A stretch of 47,063 bases of DNA. Origin: an uncultured Bacillota bacterium (lineage in GTDB: Bacteria; Bacillota; Clostridia; Lachnospirales; Lachnospiraceae). The DNA lies in contig CATWQE010000019.1 in NCBI GenBank assembly GCA_958352855.1, positions 1-47,063 of the forward strand, read 5' to 3'. The notes beneath the pieces are model-generated. The model was not told the DNA's origin, did no database searches, and was given only the letters and a program-made list of their open reading frames with translations. The position numbers were made by a program, and so were the translations under genes. How positions within the stretch are numbered: position 1 is the stretch's first letter; every line of letters begins with the position of its first letter. Positions 24,270 through 32,280 of this stretch are shown here, piece by piece.

Positions 24270-24632
24270 AAAAACATAGAGTGCTAAAAAGAGAACCTCT
24301 GGATTTCATTGAAAACAGGATGAAATCCAGAGGTTTTGCATAGAGAAGCTGTTAAAGAAAAAGAAACGCCTGACAGGGGAGCTGCCAGGCGTTTCGAGGG
24401 GAGTATAAATAATTAAATAAGGGGTTATAATGTAAAAAAAATTTTTGAAGGGTAAATTCTTTTTACAACCCATATTATAATATAAAAGGAAAAAAAATGC
24501 AATAATATTATTTTTTTCTTAAAAATTTGTAGAAATTTATGAAATAGTTTTTAATATTTATTCAGGGAATATTTTTGGAGACAATAGAGATAATAAGAAG
24601 GTAACTAAAAAGCATTTCAGGAGGTAGAAACA
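24270..24632. other. AT-rich intergenic region with two hairpins
   Basis: No gene is seen in about 360 bp. The left half holds the terminator of the aminotransferase (24294-24335) and a second hairpin (24363-24375 with 24383-24395, one mismatch). The right half is extremely AT-rich with A- and T-runs and leads into the Asn-rich small protein. A CAGGAGGT ribosome site lies at its end. No clear sigma-A promoter was identified. Confidence 0.6.
24294..24335 (+). terminator. Intrinsic terminator of the aminotransferase gene
   Basis: A perfect 16-bp stem (24294-24309 with 24320-24335) with a 10-nt loop. The 3' arm ends in TT and is followed by TTGCAT. This is a strong hairpin with a weak U tract. 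Confidence 0.7.
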
Positions 24633-24854
24633 ATGGCAAAGAATACTATGAACACCAATAGCAAAAACAGCACAAATAGCACAAGCAATACAAGTAACAA
24701 AAACAGCATGAGCAATACAACAAGTAATACAAACAACAAAAATAAAGGGGCTAAGAACAGCAGCGAAAAAAACTGCCATAATGCAAATAATTCCAACAGC
24801 AACAAAAATGCATCAGACAAAAACAGCACAAAATCAATGTTTGATTATGAGTAG
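24633..24854 (+). CDS. Small Asn/Ser/Thr/Lys-rich protein
   Basis: This 73-residue low-complexity protein is dominated by Asn, Ser, Thr and Lys in irregular repeats of the N-x-S/T/K kind (for example NSTNSTSNTSNKNS), ending SMFDYE. It has one cysteine, no hydrophobic stretch and no signal peptide. Translation is credible because of the CAGGAGGT site at the correct distance and a strong terminator just after the gene, making it a monocistronic unit. Composition recalls gamma-type small spore proteins of Bacillus and similar Asn-rich small proteins in Lachnospiraceae, but homology is not shown. A spore or stress role is speculative. Confidence 0.65.
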   Translation: MAKNTMNTNSKNSTNSTSNTSNKNSMSNTTSNTNNKNKGAKNSSEKNCHNANNSNSNKNASDKNSTKSMFDYE

Positions 24855-24876
24855 GTTCATGGTTGAATAATACGTG

Positions 24877-24905
24877 GGAGCCGTCCTGTGTGGCGGCTCC
24901 TTTTT
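24877..24905 (+). terminator. Intrinsic terminator of the Asn-rich protein gene
   Basis: A GC-rich 7-bp stem (GGAGCCG 24877-24883 with CGGCTCC 24894-24900) is followed directly by T5. It has the classic intrinsic terminator form. Confidence 0.85.
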
Positions 24906-25034
24906 GTGACCTTATTTATAAAAACGGAAAGTTTAAAAATTGATATTTTAGATTTAATTATTGATACATGGTACAGAAAAAATTGTGATAGAGTAGAAAA
25001 ACAGCAGTAATACAAGAAAAAGGAGAAAAAGGAA

Positions 25035-26303
25035 ATGAAAAAAAGAACATTAGCATGTTTGCTGGCAGGAGTTTTGGCCGTAGGAAGCCTGGCAGGATGT
25101 GGAAAGAAAGAAGAAAAACAGGAGCCTGGCGCTAAGACAGAGAGCGGATATGCAAAAAATGCAAAATTAAAAGTCTGGGGTTCTCAGGAAGACCAGGAAA
25201 TGTATAAAAAAATGATTGAAGAATTCCAGAAGGAAAATCCGGAAGCAGCAGACTGGGAAATCGAACTGGCTGTTGTTATGGGAGCAGATGCCAAAACAGA
25301 GCTTTTAAAAGATGCTTCTGCCGCAGCAGATGTGTTCGATTTTGCTTCTGACCAGGTAATGGAACTGCAGGCAGCAAATGCATTATATCGTATTACCAAG
25401 AACAAAGATGAAATTGTAGAGAACAATTTGGATACTGCAATACAGGCAGCAAGTGTAGATGGTGAGCTTTATGGATATCCGGTAGCCTCCACTACTTTTC
25501 TGATGTTCTATGATAAAAGTATGTATACGGAAGAAGAGGTAAAGAGCCTGAATACCATGATGGAAAAACAGCTTCCGGAGGGTGTTACAAACTTCTCTAT
25601 GGATATTGATAATGGATGGTATAATTCCTGTTTCTTCCAGGCAGCAGGCTGCAGATTATTTGGAGAAGATGGAACAGACCCTAAATCCTGTGACTTTAAT
25701 AGCGAAAAAGGTTTATTAGCAGGAAACTACCTGGCAGATTTATCAGCAAATCCCAAATTCGCAAACCAGGATGGAGCGGTTCTTTTAAAAGCCTTTGAAA
25801 ATCGTACTTTAGGAGCAACCTTTACAGGTGGATGGGATGCAGAGCTGATTAAAGGATACCTGGGAGACGATTACGGAGTAACAAAATTACCGGAAGTAAC
25901 ATTTGAAGATGGTACAACAGCTCAGCTTGCCAGCATGATGAACTTCAACCTGACAGGTGTTAATGCACAGACAAAATATCCTGCTGAAGCAATGTTATTA
26001 GCGGAATGGATGACCAACAGTGATACTGCATTACAGATGCGTTATGAAATGAGACCGGTGGCTTCTACAAATAATAAGATGGCAGAAACCATTGCAGCAG
26101 ATACAGAAAACGAAGCGTTAAAAGCGCTGGCTGAACAGGCACAGTTATCTGTATTGCAGACTTCTATTCCTCAGGTTGCAAACTTCTGGTCACCAGCAGA
26201 AGCCTTTGGAGCAGGTTTAATGAACCAGACAATTACCAGAGATAACATGCAGGAAAGCCTGGACACTATGGTGAAAAATATTCTGTCTAAACTAGGAGAA
26301 TAA
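25035..26303 (+). CDS. malE: Maltodextrin-type sugar-binding lipoprotein of an ABC importer
   Basis: This 422-residue extracellular solute-binding protein (family 1) has a lipoprotein signal ending LAGC (C22). MalE-like features are KLKVWGSQEDQEMYKKMIEE near the N-terminus, GELYGYPVASTTFLMFYDKS and AFENRTLGATFTGGWDAELI. It is anchored outside the membrane and delivers malto-oligosaccharides to the permeases encoded next. AAGGAGAAAAAGG precedes the start. The maltodextrin assignment rests mostly on the downstream pullulanase, phosphorylase and glucanotransferase. It is the first gene of malEFG; a 40-bp gap separates it from malF. Confidence 0.88.
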   Translation: MKKRTLACLLAGVLAVGSLAGCGKKEEKQEPGAKTESGYAKNAKLKVWGSQEDQEMYKKMIEEFQKENPEAADWEIELAVVMGADAKTELLKDASAAADVFDFASDQVMELQAANALYRITKNKDEIVENNLDTAIQAASVDGELYGYPVASTTFLMFYDKSMYTEEEVKSLNTMMEKQLPEGVTNFSMDIDNGWYNSCFFQAAGCRLFGEDGTDPKSCDFNSEKGLLAGNYLADLSANPKFANQDGAVLLKAFENRTLGATFTGGWDAELIKGYLGDDYGVTKLPEVTFEDGTTAQLASMMNFNLTGVNAQTKYPAEAMLLAEWMTNSDTALQMRYEMRPVASTNNKMAETIAADTENEALKALAEQAQLSVLQTSIPQVANFWSPAEAFGAGLMNQTITRDNMQESLDTMVKNILSKLGE

Positions 26304-26343
26304 CAGACAGGAAGCTTTGTGAACAAATGAAAGAGGGAACAAA

Positions 26344-27720
26344 ATGAAAAACAGTAAGAAAGGAAAAAAGGGTAATGTATTTTCTTTCATGAAAAAAGCA
26401 TTTCTGGAAGGTGATTTAAAAACCAGACTTTCTTTTCTCATTCTTGGATACGGAAATATATTACATAAACAGGTTGTAAAGGGACTCCTGTTTCTGACCA
26501 TTGAGATTGCATTCCTTATCTTTATGGTGCTTTATGGTGCAGGTGCCATTGGAGATCTGTGGACCCTGGGAGAAACACAGCAGGGATGGGTATACAATGA
26601 GACACTGGGGATTGATGTACTCCAGGATGGTGATAACTCTATGCTGATACTGCTGTATGGCGTAGCATCAGTATTCGTGGTACTTGGATTTTTGATTGTG
26701 TATTATTTTAACATCAAATGCGCCTTTTCTTTACAGAAGATGGCAGAAAATAAACAGCATATACCGGGGATCCGAGAAGAATTAAAAGAATATCTGAATT
26801 CAAAACTTCATGTAACATTAATGGCATTTCCTCTTACTGGTATTCTTTTATTTACCATTTTGCCCTTGGTTTTCATGATTTTGATTGCATTTACCAATTA
26901 TGACAGCACTCATCAGCCACCAGGTAACTTATTTACCTGGGTTGGGCTGGATAACTTCAAAACCATGTTGGGTGCAGGAAGTACCATTGCCAAAACCTTC
27001 TGGCCGGTTCTGGGATGGACTCTGGTATGGGCGGTTGCAGCAACCTTTACCACTTATTTTGGGGGAATTTTACTGGCACTTCTTATTAATAAAAAGAATG
27101 TGCGGTTAAAAGGTCTTTGGAGAACCATGTTTGTTATTTCCATTGCGGTTCCTCAGTTTGTAACACTTTTGACCATGAGTACCATGCTGGAAAATGAAGG
27201 TGCGGTAAATGTGCTTTTGCAGAGTCTAGGACTGATTAGCCAGCCGATTCCTTTTTGGGATGACCCTATGATTGCCAGAATCACTATTATTGTTATTAAC
27301 TTCTGGATTGGTGTTCCTTATACCATGTTGACAGTAAGTGGTATTTTGATGAATATTCCGAAAGAACTGTATGAGGCAGCAAAGGTAGATGGTGCGAATA
27401 ATAGAGTTATTTTCTTTAAGATTACCATGCCTTATGTCCTGTTTATCACAGGTCCGACGTTGATTACAAGCTTTATTGGTAACATCAATAACTTTAATGT
27501 TATTTATCTGCTTACAGGAGGCGGACCGTCTGATTTGAATTACTTCCAGGCAGGAAAAACAGACCTTCTGGTTACATGGCTGTATAAGCTGACAACAACC
27601 GGAAAAGAGTATTCTTATGCTTCAACCATTGGTATTATTGTCTTTATTCTGTCTGCAACGGTTTCTCTGCTTGCATACAGGAGGACGGCAGCATATAAAG
27701 AGGAAGGAGATTTCTCATAA
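26344..27720 (+). CDS. malF: MalF-type sugar ABC transporter permease
   Basis: This 458-residue membrane protein has an extra N-terminal part with two hydrophobic helices (about 44-65 and 100-122), as in MalF-like permeases. A binding-protein-dependent transport domain with six helices follows. The EAA loop that contacts the ATPase is EAAKVDGANNRVIFFKITMP. It pairs with MalG to form the channel. The gene's stop overlaps the malG start by one base, indicating translational coupling. No ATPase gene follows, so a shared MsmK-like ATPase elsewhere in the genome must energise it. Confidence 0.92.
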   Translation: MKNSKKGKKGNVFSFMKKAFLEGDLKTRLSFLILGYGNILHKQVVKGLLFLTIEIAFLIFMVLYGAGAIGDLWTLGETQQGWVYNETLGIDVLQDGDNSMLILLYGVASVFVVLGFLIVYYFNIKCAFSLQKMAENKQHIPGIREELKEYLNSKLHVTLMAFPLTGILLFTILPLVFMILIAFTNYDSTHQPPGNLFTWVGLDNFKTMLGAGSTIAKTFWPVLGWTLVWAVAATFTTYFGGILLALLINKKNVRLKGLWRTMFVISIAVPQFVTLLTMSTMLENEGAVNVLLQSLGLISQPIPFWDDPMIARITIIVINFWIGVPYTMLTVSGILMNIPKELYEAAKVDGANNRVIFFKITMPYVLFITGPTLITSFIGNINNFNVIYLLTGGGPSDLNYFQAGKTDLLVTWLYKLTTTGKEYSYASTIGIIVFILSATVSLLAYRRTAAYKEEGDFS

Positions 27721-28559
27721 TGAAAATGAAGAAAATGTTAGATACCGGGATTTCTCATATTGTGCTGGCAGTTTTAAGTGTTATTTGGATTTTGCCTATT
27801 TTGTGGGTTATTCTTACATCTTTTCGTGGAGAGCCAGGGTCTTTTACGCCATATTTTTGGCCGAAGAGCTTTACGGTTGATAACTATATTAATTTGTTTA
27901 CAGATACGCAGTTTCACTTTGCACAGTGGTTTATGAATACTCTGTTTGTAGCAGTGTGTTCCTGTGTGCTTTCTACCTTTTTTAACCTGGCTACTGCATA
28001 TTGTCTTTCCAGACTGCAGTTTGCTATCAGAAAGCCATTTATGAATCTGGCGCTGATTCTGGGAATGTTTCCGGGCTTCATGTCCATGATTGCCATTTAC
28101 TATATTTTAAAAGGTATAGGCATCAGCCAGTCTCTGGTTGCCTTGATTCTGGTTTATTCCGGAGGCGCGGGGCTTGGATTTTATATTGCCAAGGGATTTT
28201 TTGATACTGTTCCAAAATCTCTGGATGAATCAGCTATTTTGGACGGTGCAACCAAGTTCCAGGTATTTACCAAAATTGTATTGCCATTATCAAAACCAAT
28301 GATTACTTATACTGCGCTGACTTCTTTTATGGCTCCATGGGTGGATTACATTTTTGCCAGTGTCATCATGGGCGATAATTATGAGAAGTATACAGTGGCT
28401 ATCGGTCTTGCAAAAATGTTAGACCGGGAATTTATTAACTATTATTATACAAGATTTGCAGCAGGAAGTGTTCTGGTGTCTATACCAATAGCGATTGTCT
28501 TTATTATTATGCAAAGATTTTATGTAGAAGGTGTAGCGGATGGAGCTGTAAAAGGTTAA
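27720..28559 (+). CDS. malG: MalG-type sugar ABC transporter permease
   Basis: This 279-residue permease has six predicted helices. The EAA loop is DESAILDGATKFQVFTKIVLP-like (about residues 169-189), and the C-terminal QRFYVEGVADGAVKG is typical of MalG homologues. It overlaps malF by one base (TAATG). A strong terminator directly follows, so malEFG forms one transcription unit separate from the pullulanase gene, though read-through is possible. It imports malto-oligosaccharides together with MalE and MalF. Confidence 0.93.
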   Translation: MKMKKMLDTGISHIVLAVLSVIWILPILWVILTSFRGEPGSFTPYFWPKSFTVDNYINLFTDTQFHFAQWFMNTLFVAVCSCVLSTFFNLATAYCLSRLQFAIRKPFMNLALILGMFPGFMSMIAIYYILKGIGISQSLVALILVYSGGAGLGFYIAKGFFDTVPKSLDESAILDGATKFQVFTKIVLPLSKPMITYTALTSFMAPWVDYIFASVIMGDNYEKYTVAIGLAKMLDREFINYYYTRFAAGSVLVSIPIAIVFIIMQRFYVEGVADGAVKG

Positions 28560-28568
28560 GGAAAAAGG

Positions 28569-28614
28569 GGGATGCCGCATTAATGGATATGCACTTAATG
28601 CGGCATCCCTTTTT
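28569..28614. terminator. Strong terminator after malG
   Basis: A perfect 15-bp stem (28569-28583 with 28595-28609) with an 11-nt loop is followed by T5. A5 and G-residues precede the left arm, so it could work in both directions. It separates malEFG from the pullulanase gene. Confidence 0.88.
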
Positions 28615-28647
28615 GCGAAAGAAAAAGAAAGATAAGGAGAAAATCAT

Positions 28648-30600
28648 ATGACAGCAAAAGAATGGAAAAAAATGTTTGAATCCAGGGAATTTGAGGAAAA
28701 GTATGTTTATAAAGGGAATGACCTGGGAGCTGTTTACGAAAAAGAAAAAACAACATTCAAAGTGTGGGCGCCTACAGCAGAGAAGGTAATGCTGCATTTG
28801 TACACTGCTGGAAGCAAAGGAGAAGCAGGAGAGCAGGAGCTTCTTCGGGTGGAAATGGAAAAGAGGGAACAGGGCATTTATGAAAAGCTGGTAGAAGGCG
28901 ACCTTCATGGGGTGTATTATACCTTTTCTGTGACCGTTGATGGTAAGACAAGAGAAACAGGAGACATCTATGCAAAGGCGGCAGGTGTAAACGGAAAAAG
29001 AAGTATGGTAGTAGATTTGGAAAAGACCAATCCAAAAGGATGGGAACAGGATTGCCACGTGTTCCATCCATTAGAGAAAACCTGGGTATGGGAAGCGCAT
29101 ATCGGAGATTTCAGCAATGACCCTGCCAGTGGAGTGCGGGAAGAATATCGGGGAAAATATCTGGCATTTACAGAAAATACCACATTAAATCAGGATGGAG
29201 TACATCCAACCTGTGTAAATTATTTGAAGAAACTGGGAGTGACCCATGTTCATTTACTCCCTTCTTTTGACTATGGTTCTGTGGACGAAAGTAAATGTGA
29301 CACCTTTAACTGGGGATATGACCCGGTGAATTATAATGTGCCAGAGGGTTCTTATGCAACAGATGCTTTTCATGGGGAAGTAAGAATCCGGGAATTTAAG
29401 GAAATGGTTGCAGCTCTGCATAAGGCAGGAATTTCTGTGGTGATGGACGTAGTGTATAACCACACCCATAGCCTGGATTCCTTCTTCAATGCCACAGTAC
29501 CGTATTATTATTACCGGATTTGGGAAGACGGAGCTTATTCCGATGGTTCTGCCTGCGGAAATGATACAGCAAGTGACCGCGCCATGTTCCGGAAATATAT
29601 GGTGGACTCTGTTTTGTACTGGGTTCAGGAATATCATGTGGATGGCTTCCGTTTTGATTTAATGGGACTGCATGACACACAGACTATGAATGAAATCCGC
29701 CATGCTTTGAATGAACTGGAAAGCGGAGAACAGGTTTTTCTTTATGGAGAGCCATGGTCGGCAGGGCCGAGCGCATTAAAGGAAGGCAGGACTTTTGCTA
29801 CAAAAGAGGCAATGGAAAAGCTGGCAGAAGGAATTGCTGTTTTTAATGATGATACCAGAGATGCTATTAAAGGTCCATATGATAAGCTGGAGGTTCCGGG
29901 TTTTGTCAATGGGAAAAAAGGAATGGAAGAAAAAATCAAACGTGGTATTCAGGGGCTCTTTGATGAAAAAGAAAAAGTACAGCCAATTTCCCCGGCGCAG
30001 CTTTTAAACTATGTATCTGCCCATGATAACAGTACTTTGTGGGATAAATTGGTGGATTCTGTAAAAAAAGACCATGACTATGAAACGTGCCACGAAGATT
30101 TGCTGGCTATGAATAAGCTGGCTGCCGCCATTGTACAGTTTTCAGCAGGCATCCCATTTATGCAGGCAGGAGAAGAAGCAGGAAGAACCAAGCAGGGAGA
30201 AGATAACAGTTATAACCTGTCAAAGGAATTAAATCGTCTGGACTGGAACAGAATGTACAAGTTCCAGGGTTTGATTGCTTATTATAAAGGTCTCCACGAA
30301 GTGAGAAACTATTTTTCAGGATTTTATGATTTAAGTGAAAAGGCGAGAGCACGTCAGAACTTTTATGAAAATATGCCAGAAGGAACCGTTGCTTATGAAA
30401 TGGAAGGTATCAGGGGAACAGATCAGTGGGAAAAGGTTGTAGTGATTTTTCATGCCAGCCAGGCGCCGACGGAGTTTGTTCTGGAAGATACAAAATACAG
30501 GCAGATTGTATCACCAGGCTTTATTGATTTCCAGGGGAAAGATCTGCGAGAGGAAAGGATACAGTTAGAAGGGACGGGAGCATATGTCTTTGTAAAATAG
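28648..30600 (+). CDS. pulA: Type I pullulanase (GH13), cytoplasmic
   Basis: This 650-residue alpha-1,6-debranching enzyme has no signal peptide. A CBM48-like N-terminal domain (about 20-115, FKVWAPTAEKVMLHLY) precedes a GH13 barrel. The pullulanase signature FNWGYDPVNYNVPEGSYA is present, with VVYNHTHS, the nucleophile D337 (GFRFDLMG), acid/base E368 (LYGEPWSAG) and D460 (YVSAHDNSTLW). It cleaves alpha-1,6 branch points of imported maltodextrins or stored glycogen so that phosphorylase and glucanotransferase can act. It has its own GGAG ribosome site and lies just after a strong terminator, so a separate promoter is likely. Confidence 0.95.
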   Translation: MTAKEWKKMFESREFEEKYVYKGNDLGAVYEKEKTTFKVWAPTAEKVMLHLYTAGSKGEAGEQELLRVEMEKREQGIYEKLVEGDLHGVYYTFSVTVDGKTRETGDIYAKAAGVNGKRSMVVDLEKTNPKGWEQDCHVFHPLEKTWVWEAHIGDFSNDPASGVREEYRGKYLAFTENTTLNQDGVHPTCVNYLKKLGVTHVHLLPSFDYGSVDESKCDTFNWGYDPVNYNVPEGSYATDAFHGEVRIREFKEMVAALHKAGISVVMDVVYNHTHSLDSFFNATVPYYYYRIWEDGAYSDGSACGNDTASDRAMFRKYMVDSVLYWVQEYHVDGFRFDLMGLHDTQTMNEIRHALNELESGEQVFLYGEPWSAGPSALKEGRTFATKEAMEKLAEGIAVFNDDTRDAIKGPYDKLEVPGFVNGKKGMEEKIKRGIQGLFDEKEKVQPISPAQLLNYVSAHDNSTLWDKLVDSVKKDHDYETCHEDLLAMNKLAAAIVQFSAGIPFMQAGEEAGRTKQGEDNSYNLSKELNRLDWNRMYKFQGLIAYYKGLHEVRNYFSGFYDLSEKARARQNFYENMPEGTVAYEMEGIRGTDQWEKVVVIFHASQAPTEFVLEDTKYRQIVSPGFIDFQGKDLREERIQLEGTGAYVFVK

Positions 30601-30687
30601 CTGCCCAGATGAATTTTTCCCAGACCATGGAAATTCTGCCTGGAAGCGTCTATAATTACTGTAGATTTGATATCGCAGGAGGAAAGT

Positions 30688-32280
30688 ATGGAATTACTTA
30701 CATTATATTTAATAGATGATGAAGCTATTATTTTAAAAGGTCTTCTGGAAACTTATGATTGGCAGAATATGGGATTCCAGGTAGTGGGATGGGCCAGAGA
30801 CGGGGAGGAAGCCTTGCCGGATATTGTAGAGAAGAAGCCGGATGTGGTATTGACTGACGTGCGCATGAAGAAAATGAGTGGTCTGACTCTGATTGAAAAA
30901 GTGAAGGAACAGGGAATTTCCACAAACTTTGTAGTAATCAGTGCATACCGGGATTTTGAATATGCGAAGAAAGCCTGTGAAAACGGAGCCATGGCTTATC
31001 TTGTGAAGCCTATTGAGGATGAAGAACTGGAAAAAACTATGGGAGAAATCTACCAGAAGTGCAGGGAGAAAAAATTTAAAGAGAAGAATTACTCTCTGTG
31101 GGAAAAAATACTTCTGGAGGATCAGGACAATTTCCTGAATCAAATGGTTGTAAAATATCTGGAAGGCATGGTAGAAGAGAAAGAGCTGGAGGAGCTGGCA
31201 GTAAGTCTTAGAAGACAGGATATGATGACAAACGATTTTGTGGTAGCAGCAGTAGGGATAGATGTTGCCAGACGCATTATAAACCAAAAAGAATTTAACA
31301 TGAAGCAGTATGCGCTGGAAACAGAGCTGTATAAGAAATTAAAGGAATCCTACCAGGTATGGCTTCGGAAAACCCAGGATGGGATTTTGTGTTTTGTCAT
31401 TGAGCTTGGAAAAGAGAAAAGAACAGCACCTCTGAAAATCCTTTTAAAAAATCTCCAGGAAGAAATGAAGGGGGATATGATTTCTGCGCTGTCAGGTGTT
31501 GGAACTGGCATAGCGGGAATGAAAAATGCCTGTGATCATGCCCTGGAATTGTATGAAATTGCAGCAGAAGCAGGAGCGGGAATGATTTTGATGGATAATA
31601 AAATCTCTTTAAAATCCCTTCCGAAATATTCCGCAGATATGGAAACGCAGATTATCAGCGCCTTGCGAAAAGGTGATAAGGAGCAGCTAAAGAAGGCTTT
31701 TGAAAAATTCCTTTATGTTTTGCCAGAGTCAGAGCATTTTATCCGGATTTATTTAAGACGTCTTGCTGTACGGATTGAGTTTGCCATGGAAGAAGCCTGG
31801 GGGCTTACAGAAGGACTCCAGCAAAGCTTTCATAACTTTTATGAGACGGTGGACAGTGTTGCCATTACCAAGATGGTAAATATTTTGTACCAGCTTTTTG
31901 TCCGTATTATTGAATGGAAAAGCACAGCGCCTAAGCAGGTATCAGACCGGTATTTTCAGGAATATATACCGGTGGCTATTGCTTATATACAGGAACACTT
32001 GCAGAAAGAAGATTTATCTATTACAGAGGTGTCAGAACATGTTTATTTGAATCCGGTCTACTTTGGAAGGCTATTTAAAAATGAAGTGAAGATGTCCTTT
32101 AAGCGGTATGTGCAGAATATGAGAATGGAGAAGGCTAAGGAATTACTGGCAGAGCAGGAATATCATATTGCAGAGATTTGCGATAAAGTCGGGATTCCCA
32201 ACGCTTCTTATTTTTCTCAGGTATTTAAGCAATATACGGGAATGCTGCCCAGTGAGTATAAAAGGAGTGTGGACGGATGA
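30688..32280 (+). CDS. Response regulator, REC plus AraC-type DNA-binding domain (YesN-like)
   Basis: This protein of about 530 residues has an N-terminal receiver domain with acidic pocket D10-D11 and phospho-acceptor D57 (VVLTDVRM). A long middle region (about 130-420) precedes a C-terminal AraC HTH pair (SITEVSEHVYLNPVYFGRLF, then IAEICDKVGIPNASYFSQVF). A TTG 21 bp upstream is possible, but AGGAGG before ATG 30688 decides. Its stop overlaps the sensor kinase start by 4 nt (ATGA), so the pair is translationally coupled. It most likely activates the alpha-glucan genes around it. Confidence 0.93.
   Translation: MELLTLYLIDDEAIILKGLLETYDWQNMGFQVVGWARDGEEALPDIVEKKPDVVLTDVRMKKMSGLTLIEKVKEQGISTNFVVISAYRDFEYAKKACENGAMAYLVKPIEDEELEKTMGEIYQKCREKKFKEKNYSLWEKILLEDQDNFLNQMVVKYLEGMVEEKELEELAVSLRRQDMMTNDFVVAAVGIDVARRIINQKEFNMKQYALETELYKKLKESYQVWLRKTQDGILCFVIELGKEKRTAPLKILLKNLQEEMKGDMISALSGVGTGIAGMKNACDHALELYEIAAEAGAGMILMDNKISLKSLPKYSADMETQIISALRKGDKEQLKKAFEKFLYVLPESEHFIRIYLRRLAVRIEFAMEEAWGLTEGLQQSFHNFYETVDSVAITKMVNILYQLFVRIIEWKSTAPKQVSDRYFQEYIPVAIAYIQEHLQKEDLSITEVSEHVYLNPVYFGRLFKNEVKMSFKRYVQNMRMEKAKELLAEQEYHIAEICDKVGIPNASYFSQVFKQYTGMLPSEYKRSVDG

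Noticed and set aside
24558..24829. Minus-strand hydrophobic ORFs opposite the Asn-rich small protein, resembling membrane peptides.
   Set aside because: The hydrophobicity is the complement of AAC/AGC/ACA-rich codons; no ribosome site on that strand, whereas the plus strand has one and a terminator.
24906..25034. Repeated TTGATA motifs upstream of malE, possible promoter or catabolite-repression site.
   Set aside because: No convincing -10 at correct spacing and no match to a catabolite-responsive element; the region is too AT-rich to choose by eye.
25035..26303. Tandem repeats or CRISPR-like arrays across the window, checked in AT-rich parts.
   Set aside because: No regularly spaced direct repeats were seen; the only repetitive stretch is the low-complexity Asn-rich gene.
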